From the NCBI GenBank assembly GCA_048201975.1, contig DBFBGQ010000080.1:1-21550 (forward strand): a DNA stretch of 21,550 bases, in the 5' to 3' direction. The translations under genes were made by a program, and so were the position numbers. The stretch comes from Egerieenecus sp048201975 (GTDB taxonomy: Bacteria > Bacillota > Clostridia > Christensenellales > Aristaeellaceae). Below the pieces are notes generated by a model, which worked only from the letters and a program-made list of their open reading frames with translations, did no database searches and was not told the origin of the DNA. Shown one piece after another: positions 13,145 through 21,439 of this stretch. Every line of letters begins with the position of its first letter. Positions within the stretch are counted from its first letter, which is position 1.

Positions 13145-14314
13145 ATGAGCGTACATGCGAAGCCTTCAAAAGAAAAAAGGGCCGGCCTGCACCGGCTGTG
13201 GATGAGCACTACCCTGGCGCTGATGACGCTGACCACCATGGGGCACATGCTGCTGCCCGTCTCCGGCGGACAAACGGCAGAGGCGGCAGCCCTTCCCGCC
13301 AGGCAGGGCAACATTACCGTATACGTCCAGGACCAGGCGGGTTTGACCCTGCGGGACGCGGATGCGGAGCACGTGGATCAAATCAATTATGCCTTTGCCC
13401 TGCTCAAGGACGGCAAGGCCACCGGCGACCACTGGCAGAGCGTGAACACCGTCACCCGGTACCTGAAGCGCCACCCGCATATCACCGGCGTGCTCAGCGT
13501 GGGCGGCTGGGGCGCGGAGGGCTTCTCCGACGCCACCGCCACCGCCCAGGGCCGGGAGAAGCTGGCCCAGAGCATGCTGGAGCTCATGGACGCGCATGGC
13601 TTCCGGGGCATCGACCTGGACTGGGAATACCCCGGCAGCAGCATGGGCGGCCTGAAGCACCGGGAGGACGACTGGGACAACTACCTTTCCCTGATGGCGC
13701 TGCTCCGGCAGGGCCTGGACGCCCGGGAGGCCAGCACCGGCAAGGAGTATATCCTCTCGGTGGCCCTGGGCGCCAACAAGAGCCTGATCAACGCCGTGGA
13801 CGGCAGGCGCCTCTCCTCGCTGGTGGATCAGGTCAACCTGATGACCTACGACTTTACCGGCTTTGACCGCACCACCGGCCACCATGCCGCCCTTTACCCC
13901 GACGGGGACAATCCCCTGGGCGGCGCCTATGTGGTCCAGGCCTATGCGGAGCGCGGCATCCCCAAGAGCAAGATGCAGCTGGGCGCGGCCTTCTACGGGC
14001 GGGCTTGGCGGCAGACCCCCAGCGCCAACAACGGCCTGGGGCAGCGGGCCGCCACCACCGGCAACAAGGTGTACACCCAGAAGCAGATTCGGGAGCTGCT
14101 GGCCTCCGGGGCCACGGAGCGCTTCTTTGACGAGGCCGCCCAGAGCCCCTGGCTCTACGACGGCAGCACATTCATCAGCTATGAGGATCAGGCGTCCATG
14201 GCGGCCAAGGCGGCCTACGTGCGGCAGCAGGGGCTGCTGGGCGTGAGCTGCTGGGCCCTGGACCACGATGACTCCGGCGCGCTGGTGCAGGCCCTGGACG
14301 CGGGGCTGCGCTAA
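13145..14314 (+). CDS. Secreted glycoside hydrolase family 18 (chitinase-like)
   Basis: GH18 enzymes cleave beta-1,4-linked N-acetylglucosamine polymers (chitin, or peptidoglycan in spore-associated members). The 389-residue protein has a long signal region (hydrophobic residues about 19-40, cleavage near AEAAA at 45-49). The barrel shows INYAFALL, GVLSVGGWG (the SxGG motif), the catalytic GIDLDWEYPG (Asp157, Asp159, Glu161; the first Asp of DxxDxDxE is Arg154, a substitution also tolerated in some active GH18s), QVNLMTYDF, and LGAAFYGRAW near the C-terminus. No binding or LysM module is present. AAGGAGG (13133-13139) is 5 bases before ATG 13145. It is transcribed alone between two minus-strand genes; a spore-cortex or nutritional role cannot be told apart here. 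Confidence 0.9.
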   Translation: MSVHAKPSKEKRAGLHRLWMSTTLALMTLTTMGHMLLPVSGGQTAEAAALPARQGNITVYVQDQAGLTLRDADAEHVDQINYAFALLKDGKATGDHWQSVNTVTRYLKRHPHITGVLSVGGWGAEGFSDATATAQGREKLAQSMLELMDAHGFRGIDLDWEYPGSSMGGLKHREDDWDNYLSLMALLRQGLDAREASTGKEYILSVALGANKSLINAVDGRRLSSLVDQVNLMTYDFTGFDRTTGHHAALYPDGDNPLGGAYVVQAYAERGIPKSKMQLGAAFYGRAWRQTPSANNGLGQRAATTGNKVYTQKQIRELLASGATERFFDEAAQSPWLYDGSTFISYEDQASMAAKAAYVRQQGLLGVSCWALDHDDSGALVQALDAGLR

Positions 14315-14328
14315 TCCGCCGCGCAATG

Positions 14329-14374
14329 CAAAAACGGCCCGCCGCGGGAGCTTTTCCCTCCTGCGGCGGGCCGT
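14329..14374 (-). terminator. Terminator of the class V aminotransferase gene
   Basis: A 17-bp stem (14334-14350 with 14358-14374, one G-T) has loop CTTTTCC. On the minus strand it is followed by TTTTTGC, so it ends the aminotransferase transcript. On the plus strand it is followed by CAAACC, so it is a weak signal for the GH18 gene. Confidence 0.8.
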
Positions 14375-14382
14375 CAAACCCT

Positions 14383-15522
14383 TCAACGTTGGTAGCGCGC
14401 GGGAAGCTGCACGCCGAAATGATCCAGCGCCTCCCGGAACACCGCCAGGAAATCCCGGGCGTCCTGGGGCTGCAGCGCGCCCAGGGAGCACAGCCGGAAA
14501 GCGCCCTGCCGGGCCAGCTTGCCGGGATAAATGGTGAAGCCGCGAGCATAGCAATAGTCGTGGATTTTGCCGAAGTCCCAGGCGGGGTCGTCGGGGTAGA
14601 GCAGGCTGACCACCAGGCCGGCTTCGTCCTCCCGGCGGGTGAGGGTGCGGAAGCCCAGCGCCTCCATGCCGTCCCGCAGCACGGTGTACACCGCCAGGTG
14701 ACGGGCGTGCTTGGCCGCTTCCCCCTCCTGCCAGTATTCCTTCATGCCCTGGACGGCGGCGTAGATGGTTTGCACCGGCGGGGTGAAGTGCATCTCGCCC
14801 TTTTCCTTCAGGAAGGCGTACTGCATGTACAGGTTGGTGTAGTAGCTCCGGGTGGGATAGTTTCGCGAGGCCTCCAGCAGCGAGGTTCGCCCGATGACGA
14901 AGCTCAGCCCGGTCATGGCCATCAGCCCCTTTTGCGCCGACGCCATGATGAAGTCCAGGTTGTCCTCCTCCATGTGAATGGGCAGCATGGCATAGGAGGA
15001 GGTGGTGTCCACGATAAATGTGCAGCCGTGGCGGTGGGCCGCCGCGCCCAGCTCCCGAATGGGATTGAGCAGCCCGGTGCCGGTCTCGTGGTGGCAGGCG
15101 TACACTACGCCCACCTCCGGATGCGCCGCCAGGGCCTCCTCCAGCGCCTTTGGCGAAGCGGGGCGGTCATAGGGCAGGGGAAGGTTCACATAGTCCATGT
15201 GATAGGCGTCGCAAACCTCCCGGCCCCGGTCGCTGTACGCGCCGTTGTTCACAATGAGGATCTTCTTGTCCGCCGGCGTCAGGGAGGAAATGCAGGCGTC
15301 GATGTTGACGGTGCCGCTTCCGCAGAAGAGCACCGCGGTAAATTGGTCCGGGTCCCCGTGGACCACCCGCACCAGATCCGCCGAGAGCGCGCGCATCACA
15401 TCCCCGAACTCCTGCTCGCGGGGGCAGATGTCGGGAACGATTTGCGCATATTTGACCGTGTCGGTGGTGGTGCCGGGGCCGGGGTTCAGCAATATATTGC
15501 GACGAACAGGAGTGTTTTGCAT
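14383..15522 (-). CDS. Class V aminotransferase, PhnW-like (2-aminoethylphosphonate transaminase type)
   Basis: The 379-residue PLP enzyme has the fold I class V layout: NILLNPGPGTTTDTVKYA at the start (about 9-26), DICPREQEFGDVM, substrate-loop CGSGTVNIDA (67-76), HHETGTGLLNPI, VDTTSS (Asp172) and the PLP lysine in MASAQKGLMA (Lys198). The opening motif and DICPRE are typical of 2-aminoethylphosphonate:pyruvate transaminases, which convert the phosphonate to phosphonoacetaldehyde. No phnX, phnA or transporter lies nearby, so the substrate could instead be another amino donor such as serine or alanine with glyoxylate. ATG 15522 is preferred since GGAGGG lies 7 bases upstream, over an in-frame ATG at 15546. 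Its promoter is at 15563-15591, divergent from the ALDH fusion gene. Confidence 0.82.
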   Translation of the reverse strand: MQNTPVRRNILLNPGPGTTTDTVKYAQIVPDICPREQEFGDVMRALSADLVRVVHGDPDQFTAVLFCGSGTVNIDACISSLTPADKKILIVNNGAYSDRGREVCDAYHMDYVNLPLPYDRPASPKALEEALAAHPEVGVVYACHHETGTGLLNPIRELGAAAHRHGCTFIVDTTSSYAMLPIHMEEDNLDFIMASAQKGLMAMTGLSFVIGRTSLLEASRNYPTRSYYTNLYMQYAFLKEKGEMHFTPPVQTIYAAVQGMKEYWQEGEAAKHARHLAVYTVLRDGMEALGFRTLTRREDEAGLVVSLLYPDDPAWDFGKIHDYCYARGFTIYPGKLARQGAFRLCSLGALQPQDARDFLAVFREALDHFGVQLPARYQR

Positions 15523-15562
15523 GGAGTATCCCTCCGCGATTGGCAATGGTCATGATACAAAG

Positions 15563-15591
15563 AGAATACATCCGTTTTTCTACTTTGTCAA
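15563..15591 (-). promoter_or_regulatory. Sigma-A promoter of the aminotransferase gene
   Basis: On the minus strand TTGACA (15586-15591), 17 bases and TATTCT (15563-15568). Confidence 0.8.
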
Positions 15592-15652
15592 TGTTCAAAC
15601 AACCTTTGTTACACAAAAAGAATTGAACACCTGCCCCCCAGGGCGCAGCACC

Positions 15653-15681
15653 TTGTTCCCTTTGCGCCCCTGTGATATAAT
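15653..15681 (+). promoter_or_regulatory. Sigma-A promoter of the ADH-ALDH fusion gene
   Basis: TTGTTC (15653-15658), 17 bases and TATAAT (15676-15681) with an extended -10 TGA. It is divergent from the aminotransferase promoter, about 60 bases away. Confidence 0.7.
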
Positions 15682-15720
15682 GGACCTGCCCACCAATCCC
15701 CACAGCAAAGGAGGACGCTT

Positions 15721-18573
15721 ATGGACGCATGGTTGACCCGGCTGCTGGCTCCCAAGCCCGCAACCCACGGCGCGATCGCCTGGTGGCAGGGAGAGAACGC
15801 CGCCAGCGAACTTTGCCAAGCACTGCACGACCGTCAAATTCATCACGCGCTGGTTTTCAGCCAGGGCAGCGAAACCATGAAGGCGCTGGCCGACGCCCTG
15901 GTGGCCGCCGGGCTGGAGGTGGAATGGGGCCATGAGCGCTCCGCCCAGCCCCGTGGGGAGCGCACGGTGATCCTTACGGACATGGCCGGCTTCCAGGCCG
16001 CGTCCCGTCTGGCCGCGGAGATGCGCCGCCAGGCCCAGCGAGACGCCCAGCGCCTGCAATCCATCCGCCGGGCCGCGCGCCCGGCGGCGGCGCCCGCAGC
16101 AGAAACCCCGGCGGAAGAAGCCGCCATCCCGGTATTTGATACATGCTCGACCCCTGCGCCTGAGGGCGACGCAATCCCGCAGGATGCGCAGGAAAATGTT
16201 TCCCTGCCCGCCCAGGAAGCGCCGCCTGCTCCCGAAGAAGAGGCCACACCGGCGGAGGACGCCGCCCTGACAACGGCGGACCAGCCGGCGGACGCCGCCC
16301 CCGCGGAAGAGGCCGCACCGGCGGAAGACCAGTCGGCGGACGCCACGCCCGCGGAGGAAGCCGCACCGGCGGAGGACCAGTCGGCGGACGCCGCCCCCGA
16401 AGAGGAGGCCGCCCCGGCGGAGGACCAACCGGCGGACGCCACTCCCGAAGAGGAGGCCGCCCCGGCGGAGGACCAACCGGACACCCGGGCGCTGATTGCC
16501 CAGGAGACGGTCCCGGAGGATCCGCAGGGCATCTCGCTGCTGGTGCTTGCGCCGGACACGCTGGAAATGCCTTCCTTTGCGGCCATGGAAGCGCCCCCGG
16601 AGGGCGTGGCGCTGCTGCCCGGCTTCGCGGGGGAGCCGCCCCTGGAAGCGCTGGAGGATCTGCGGCTTTCCGCGCTGGCCACGGCGGTGGAGCAGCTGCT
16701 GTGCCGCCGGTCGGCGCTGCAGACGCGGCAGGACGCCCAGGCGGCCCTGGGGCTGATGAACCAGGAACCGCTGAGCCCGGAGCTGGCCGTGCGCATGACG
16801 CTGCTGGCCGGAAAACCCGAAGGATACGCCGCCTGCCTGGGCGGCGCGGTGCATGAGGCGCACGGCAGCGTGCCCCTGGGCGCGGCCCGCCTGGCCTGCC
16901 TGCGGGAGCTGCTGCGCCGCTACGGCATGGACGCCCGGCACGGCCTGCATCTGTGTGCGCTGGCCGTGGGGCGCGGCGACGAAAAAGCTCCCCCGGAAAA
17001 GAACGCGGAGGCCTTCCTGCGCTGGCTGGAGGAAACCTGCGATGCCTGGGGCGTGGTTTCCCGGTGGCGCTGCCTGCGCAACACGGAGCTGCCCGCCCTG
17101 GTGCAGGGCATGATGCGCCAGGTGCGCCTGGCCGCCCCCAAGCGGCTTTCCGCCCAGGAACTGACCCAGGCGCTGGCCGCGCTGAAGCAGCAGGAGACGG
17201 ACCTTCCGGCCCTGGAGGCCCTGTGCCAGCGGCAGCGGGATTATTTCGGCACGGGCAAAACCCTGCCCCTGGACTTCCGCTTTCAGCGCCTGGACGCGCT
17301 GAAGCGCTGGATCACCGACCACGAGGAGGCCATCCAGGAGGCGCTTTTCGCCGACCTGGGCAAGAGCGCCTTCGAGGCCTTTGAAACGGAGATTCTAACC
17401 GCGCGGGAGGAGCTGCATTACCTGCGCACCCACCTCAGCGCCCTGGCGGCCACCGCCTGGTATCGCGCGCCGCTGATGCACTGGCCCTCCCGCTGCTTCA
17501 CCGTGCAGGAGCCCTATGGCCGGGTGCTGATCATGTCCCCATGGAATTACCCCTTCCTGCTGTCGGTGGAGCCGCTGATGGGCGCCATCGCCGCGGGCAA
17601 CTGCGTGGTGCTCAAGCCCTCGGCCTACGCCCCCGCCACCTCCCGCCTGCTGCGGGAAATGGCCGCGGAGCTCTTCGACCCCGAATACGTGGCGGTGGTG
17701 GAGGGCGGCCGGGAGGAAAACCAGGCGCTGCTGACGCAAAAGTTCGATTACATCTTCTTCACCGGCAGCGTGGAGGTGGGCAAGGCGGTGATGAGCGCCG
17801 CGGCGCGCAACCTGACCCCCGTGACCCTGGAGCTGGGCGGCAAGAGCCCCTGCATTGTGGATGAAACCGCCAACATCCCCCTGGCCGCCAGGCGCATCGC
17901 CTGGGGCAAGTTCCTCAACGCGGGCCAGACCTGCGTGGCGCCGGACTACGTGCTGTGCCACGAGAGCGTCCGGGACCAGCTGATCAAGGAGCTGCGGCGG
18001 CAGATCCAGGCCATGTGGGGCAAGGACCCCCTGCACAACCCGGACCTGCCGCGGATCATCAACCGCCGCCACTTTGAGCGCCTCTGCGTCTACCTGACCC
18101 AGGGCGCGGTGGAAACCGGCGGCGACACCAACCCGGAGACGCTGCAAATTTCCCCCACGGTGCTTTCCGCGGTGGCCTGGAGCGATCCGGTGATGCAGGA
18201 GGAGATTTTCGGGCCCATCCTGCCCGTGATGACCTACGGGGATTTCGACGGCATGCTGGCCCAGCTGCGCGGCCGGCCCAAGCCCCTGGCCGGCTATCTG
18301 TTCACCCGCTCCCAGGCCCACGAGGACGCCTTCCTGCGGCGCTTCTCCTGCGGCGGCGGATGCATCAACGATGTGATCTCCCACCTGGTCACCACCTGCC
18401 TGCCCTTTGGCGGCGTGGGCGAGAGCGGCATGGGCAGCTACCATGGCCGCAAGACCTTCGAAACCTTCTCCCATGCCAAGCCCATGCTGAAAAAATCCCT
18501 TCGGGTGGATGTGCCCGTGCGCTATCCCCCCTACCGGAAAAAGATCAAGTGGCTCAGGCGGCTGAGCAAGTGA
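15721..18573 (+). CDS. Aldehyde dehydrogenase with degenerate Fe-ADH-like N-terminal half
   Basis: This 950-residue protein ends in a complete class 3-type NAD(P)-dependent aldehyde dehydrogenase (about residues 495-930), with SPWNYPF (Asn609), LELGGKSP (Glu704) and the nucleophile in NAGQTCVAPD (Cys738), so it should oxidise or reduce aldehydes. Before it, residues 1-115 (a Rossmann-like ELCQALHDRQIHHALVFSQG, then LADALVAAGLEVEW) and about 265-485 (SPELAVRMTLLAGKPEGYAAC, AVHEAHGSVPLG, then FLRWLEETCDAWGV and LSAQELTQALAAL) resemble the two parts of an iron-dependent alcohol dehydrogenase, but the GGGS and metal histidine motifs are missing. Between them is an acidic repeat linker. The order ADH then ALDH is the reverse of AdhE. 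The protein is long, soluble and has AGGA-type ribosome site GGAGG (15710-15714) before ATG 15721. The ADH assignment is inference; the ALDH part is firm. Confidence 0.8.
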   Translation: MDAWLTRLLAPKPATHGAIAWWQGENAASELCQALHDRQIHHALVFSQGSETMKALADALVAAGLEVEWGHERSAQPRGERTVILTDMAGFQAASRLAAEMRRQAQRDAQRLQSIRRAARPAAAPAAETPAEEAAIPVFDTCSTPAPEGDAIPQDAQENVSLPAQEAPPAPEEEATPAEDAALTTADQPADAAPAEEAAPAEDQSADATPAEEAAPAEDQSADAAPEEEAAPAEDQPADATPEEEAAPAEDQPDTRALIAQETVPEDPQGISLLVLAPDTLEMPSFAAMEAPPEGVALLPGFAGEPPLEALEDLRLSALATAVEQLLCRRSALQTRQDAQAALGLMNQEPLSPELAVRMTLLAGKPEGYAACLGGAVHEAHGSVPLGAARLACLRELLRRYGMDARHGLHLCALAVGRGDEKAPPEKNAEAFLRWLEETCDAWGVVSRWRCLRNTELPALVQGMMRQVRLAAPKRLSAQELTQALAALKQQETDLPALEALCQRQRDYFGTGKTLPLDFRFQRLDALKRWITDHEEAIQEALFADLGKSAFEAFETEILTAREELHYLRTHLSALAATAWYRAPLMHWPSRCFTVQEPYGRVLIMSPWNYPFLLSVEPLMGAIAAGNCVVLKPSAYAPATSRLLREMAAELFDPEYVAVVEGGREENQALLTQKFDYIFFTGSVEVGKAVMSAAARNLTPVTLELGGKSPCIVDETANIPLAARRIAWGKFLNAGQTCVAPDYVLCHESVRDQLIKELRRQIQAMWGKDPLHNPDLPRIINRRHFERLCVYLTQGAVETGGDTNPETLQISPTVLSAVAWSDPVMQEEIFGPILPVMTYGDFDGMLAQLRGRPKPLAGYLFTRSQAHEDAFLRRFSCGGGCINDVISHLVTTCLPFGGVGESGMGSYHGRKTFETFSHAKPMLKKSLRVDVPVRYPPYRKKIKWLRRLSK
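16282..16473 (+). repeat. Four 48-bp tandem repeats encoding an acidic linker
   Basis: Four in-frame units of 48 bp (16282-16329, 16330-16377, 16378-16425, 16426-16473) encode 16-residue repeats of the form Q[PS]ADA[AT]P[AE]EEAAPAED, residues 188-251. Copies differ by several silent and a few coding changes. A half-decayed unit (APEEEATPAED) lies just upstream. Confidence 0.95.
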
Positions 18574-18616
18574 CCGCCGGGCTGTGAGAAGCGTGTCAAC
18601 CGTTCCAACGCAGGCC

Positions 18617-18660
18617 AGGGGGAAGCCCGGAACTTCAGGAGGCTTCCCCCTCCCTTTTTT
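18617..18660 (+). terminator. Rho-independent terminator after the ALDH fusion gene
   Basis: An 11-bp stem (18617-18627 with 18641-18651) has a 13-base loop and is followed by CCC and six Ts (18655-18660). Confidence 0.88.
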
Positions 18661-18701
18661 GTCCCGTTCCTGCTCCCGAAGGGCGCGCGCCGCGATTTCC
18701 C

Positions 18702-18730
18702 TTGACAAAACCTGGCTTTGCGCCTATCAT
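18702..18730 (+). promoter_or_regulatory. Sigma-A promoter of glyQS-type gene
   Basis: TTGACA (18702-18707), 17 bases and TATCAT (18725-18730). The leader to ATG 18770 is about 33 bases, too short for a T-box. Confidence 0.8.
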
Positions 18731-18769
18731 ACAAAAGGTATTCACATGCACATGAGGGAGGAAGACGCA

Positions 18770-20149
18770 ATGGCGGAGCTCACGATGGACAAGCTGGTGG
18801 CGCTTTGCAAAAACCGCGGCTTTATATTCGCAGGCAGCGAAATTTACGGCGGCCTGGCCAACACCTGGGATTACGGCCCCCTGGGCGTGGAGCTGAAGAA
18901 CAATGTAAAAAAGGCCTGGTGGCAGAAGTTCGTCCAGGAGAGCAAATACAACACGGGCCTGGACAGCGCCATCCTGATGAACCGGGAGGTCTGGGTGGCT
19001 TCCGGCCACGTGGGCGGCTTCAACGACCCGCTGATGGACTGCAAGGCCTGCAAGGCCCGCTTCCGCGCCGATAAGCTCATTGAGGACTTTACCCAGGGCG
19101 CGGAGACCGGCGACGGCTGGACCAACGCGGAGCTGGAAAGCTACATTGCCGAGCACGACATCGTTTGCCCCGTCTGCGGCAAAAAGGACTTCACCCCCAT
19201 CCGTCAGTTCAACCTGATGTTCAAAACCTTCGCCGGCGTGAATCAGGACAGCGCCAGCGAAATCTACCTGCGCCCCGAAACCGCCCAGGGCATTTTCGTC
19301 AACTTCCAGAACGCCATGCGCACCACCCGGAAGAAGCTCCCCGCGGGCATCGCGCAGATCGGCAAATCCTTCCGCAACGAAATCACCCCCGGCAACTTCA
19401 TCTTCCGGGTGCGTGAGTTTGAGCAGATGGAGCTGGAATTCTTCTGCAAGCCCGGGGAGGACCTGGAGTGGTTCAACTACTGGCGGAGCTTCTGCCGGGA
19501 TTGGCTGCTGTCCCTGGGCATCAAGGAAGAAAGCCTGCGCCTGCGGGACCATGAGCCGGAGAAGCTGGCCTTCTATTCCAAGGCCACCACGGACTTTGAG
19601 TTCCTGTTCCCCTTCGGCTGGGGCGAACTGTGGGGCGTGGCGGACCGCACCGACTACGACCTGACCCAGCATCAAAACCACTCCGGCAAGTCCATGGAGT
19701 ACCTGGACCCGGTGACCAACGAGAAATACATCCCCTACTGCATCGAGCCTTCCCTGGGCGTGGACCGGATGCTGCTGGCCTTCCTGTGCAACGCCTACGA
19801 GGAGCAGGAGCTGGAGGGCGGCGACGTGCGCACGGTGCTGCACCTGCATCCGGCCCTGGCGCCCTACAAGGCGGCGGTGCTCCCCCTGCAAAAGAACAAG
19901 CTGGGCGGCTTGGCCACCCAGGTGTATGAGCAGCTGGTGAAGTATTTCCCCGTGGAGTATGACGAAACCGGCTCCATCGGCAAGCGCTACCGCCGCCAGG
20001 ACGAAATCGGCACGCCCTTCTCCATCTGCGTGGACTTTGACACCGAGGCCACCCAGACCGTCACCATCCGCGACCGTGACACCATGGAGCAGGTGCGCGT
20101 GCCCATCGCGGAGCTGCGCGGCTACATTGAGGAGCGCCTGCGCTTCTGA
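18770..20149 (+). CDS. glyS: Glycyl-tRNA synthetase (single-chain, dimeric type)
   Basis: This class II enzyme charges tRNA-Gly in the cytoplasm. The 459-residue length suits the alpha2-type bacterial enzyme. Visible are an N-terminal catalytic start (CKNRGFIFAGSEIYGGLANTWDYGPLG), a Cys-X2-Cys insertion pair typical of this type (CKACKARF and CPVCGKKDF), motif 2 (FRNEITPGNFIFRVREFEQMELEFF), motif 3 (EPSLGVDRMLLAFL) and a C-terminal anticodon-binding domain (APYKAAVLPLQKN to the end). GGAGG (18757-18761) is 8 bases before ATG 18770; longer in-frame starts upstream would include the promoter. It is an essential gene, transcribed from its own promoter; no T-box is seen in the short leader. Confidence 0.95.
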   Translation: MAELTMDKLVALCKNRGFIFAGSEIYGGLANTWDYGPLGVELKNNVKKAWWQKFVQESKYNTGLDSAILMNREVWVASGHVGGFNDPLMDCKACKARFRADKLIEDFTQGAETGDGWTNAELESYIAEHDIVCPVCGKKDFTPIRQFNLMFKTFAGVNQDSASEIYLRPETAQGIFVNFQNAMRTTRKKLPAGIAQIGKSFRNEITPGNFIFRVREFEQMELEFFCKPGEDLEWFNYWRSFCRDWLLSLGIKEESLRLRDHEPEKLAFYSKATTDFEFLFPFGWGELWGVADRTDYDLTQHQNHSGKSMEYLDPVTNEKYIPYCIEPSLGVDRMLLAFLCNAYEEQELEGGDVRTVLHLHPALAPYKAAVLPLQKNKLGGLATQVYEQLVKYFPVEYDETGSIGKRYRRQDEIGTPFSICVDFDTEATQTVTIRDRDTMEQVRVPIAELRGYIEERLRF

Positions 20150-20165
20150 CGCTTCCGGCCCTTCG

Positions 20166-20205
20166 CCCCCCTCGCCGCCCCCTGGCCGCGCGAGCGGGGG
20201 CTTTT
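20166..20205 (+). terminator. Rho-independent terminator after glyS
   Basis: CCCCC-TCGC (20166-20175, one bulge) pairs with GCGA-GCGGGGG (about 20190-20200) and is followed by CTTTT. Confidence 0.6.
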
Positions 20206-20265
20206 CCATGAAAGCGGGCGCGCCTGTGCCCCATGCCTTTCTTTGCCAAGGAGGATCTTTTCGGA

Positions 20266-21369
20266 ATGCGAAAATTGCTTGCCTTTTTCCGGCAGGAGGT
20301 TGTGCTCACGGCGGCGCTGGCGCTGGCGCTGCTCTCCTTTCTGCTGACGCCGCCCTCCGCCGCCGCGCTGGCCAGCGTGGATACCGCCACCCTGTGCCTG
20401 CTTTTCGCGCTGATGGCGGTGGTGGCCGGGCTGCGGAGCTGCGGGCTGTTTGATTGGCTGGCCGCGGGGGTGCGGGCGCGGGTGCGCACCTGCCGGGGGC
20501 TGGGGTTCCTGCTGATGAGCCTGTGCTTCTTTTTCTCCATGATCATCACCAACGATGTGGCGCTTTTGACCTTTGTGCCCTTCACGCTGCTGCTCCTGGC
20601 GGACGCAGGAGCCTTTCCCCTGCTGTGGACGGTGGTGCTGGAAACCATCGCCGCCAACCTGGGCAGCATGATGACCCCCATCGGCAACCCGCAAAACCTT
20701 TACCTGTACATGAGCCAGGGCCTGACCCTGGGGGATTTTCTGCGCACGCTGCTGCCCTACGCCCTGGTCAGCTATGGGATGCTGACCCTGGGCACGCTGC
20801 TGCTCCCCGCCCGGCGGCGGGAGCAAACCCGGGAGGAGGCCCCCGCTGGGGCACGGGGCCGCCTGGCCATGTACCTGACGCTGCTGGCGGTGTGCCTGCT
20901 CAGCGTATTGAAGGTGTTGCCCGCCTGGGCGGCAGCCGCGACGGTGGCGCTGGCCCTGGCCTTCCGGCAGCCCCGGCTGTTCCGCTTTGTGGACTGGGCG
21001 CTGCTGGCCACCTTCCTGTGCTTTTTCGTGTTCGTGGGCAATGTGAAGGCCTCCCCGGTGGTCAGCGATACGCTGGAGCGGCTGCTGGCCGGCCGGGAAA
21101 CCCTGGTGGCGGTGCTGTGCAGCCAGGTCATCAGCAACGTGCCCGCCACGCTGCTCCTGGCGCCCTTTACCCAGGATGTGCCCGGCCTGCTGCTGGGGGT
21201 CAACCTGGGCGGGCTGGGCACGCTGGTGGCCTCCCTGGCCAGCCTGATCTCCTTCAAGCTCTACGGCCGCAGCCAGGGCGCGCAGCGGGGGCGCTACCTG
21301 CTGCTGTTCTCCGCGGCCAACTTCGGCCTGCTGGCGCTGCTGCTGTTGCTCTCGGCCCTGCTGGGCTGA
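20266..21369 (+). CDS. SLC13 / ArsB-NhaD-like (ion transporter superfamily) permease
   Basis: The 367-residue protein is a multi-pass membrane transporter of the IT superfamily, with about ten to eleven helices. Repeated hairpin motifs are visible: FFFSMIITNDVALLTFVP with AANLGSMMTPIGNPQN (first half) and QVISNVPATLLLAPFT with NLGGLGTLVASLASLISFKLY (second half). The NPQN and SNVPA signatures are those of SLC13/ArsB/CitMHS relatives, which carry dicarboxylates, sulphate or arsenite, or exchange Na+ and H+. The substrate cannot be told from sequence. ATG 20266 follows AAGGAGG (20248-20254) by 11 bases; ATG 20233 upstream has no ribosome site. I see no clear promoter in the 100 bases after the glyS terminator. 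Confidence 0.82.
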   Translation: MRKLLAFFRQEVVLTAALALALLSFLLTPPSAAALASVDTATLCLLFALMAVVAGLRSCGLFDWLAAGVRARVRTCRGLGFLLMSLCFFFSMIITNDVALLTFVPFTLLLLADAGAFPLLWTVVLETIAANLGSMMTPIGNPQNLYLYMSQGLTLGDFLRTLLPYALVSYGMLTLGTLLLPARRREQTREEAPAGARGRLAMYLTLLAVCLLSVLKVLPAWAAAATVALALAFRQPRLFRFVDWALLATFLCFFVFVGNVKASPVVSDTLERLLAGRETLVAVLCSQVISNVPATLLLAPFTQDVPGLLLGVNLGGLGTLVASLASLISFKLYGRSQGAQRGRYLLLFSAANFGLLALLLLLSALLG

Positions 21370-21375
21370 GGCATG

Positions 21376-21415
21376 CCTGGGGGAAACGGCGAAAAATCGA
21401 CCGTTTCCCCCTCAG
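21376..21415 (+). terminator. Hairpin after the permease gene, terminator-like
   Basis: An 11-bp stem GGGGGAAACGG/CCGTTTCCCCC (21379-21389 with 21401-21411) follows the stop codon at once, with CCTG and CAGG as outer flanks. The stem is strong, but no T-run follows, so it may end transcription poorly or protect the 3' end. Confidence 0.45.
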
Positions 21416-21439
21416 GCCGTCAAAAAACTCCCTAGAGGC

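Noticed and set aside
12297..13148. 283-codon plus-strand frame over udk
   Set aside because: Opposite a well-formed uridine kinase gene and crossing its promoter; low-complexity product.
16282..16473. CRISPR-like array
   Set aside because: The units are contiguous, coding and in frame, with no unique spacers.
15595..17322. 575-codon antisense frame opposite the ALDH fusion gene
   Set aside because: The product is Arg/Gly-rich repeat translation of the 48-bp units and neighbouring GC-rich codons, with no recognisable domain or ribosome site.
18731..18769. T-box riboswitch before glyS
   Set aside because: The leader is only about 33 bases, too short for a specifier stem and antiterminator.
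18635..20209. 524-codon antisense frame opposite glyS
   Set aside because: A shadow of an unmistakable synthetase gene; no motifs.
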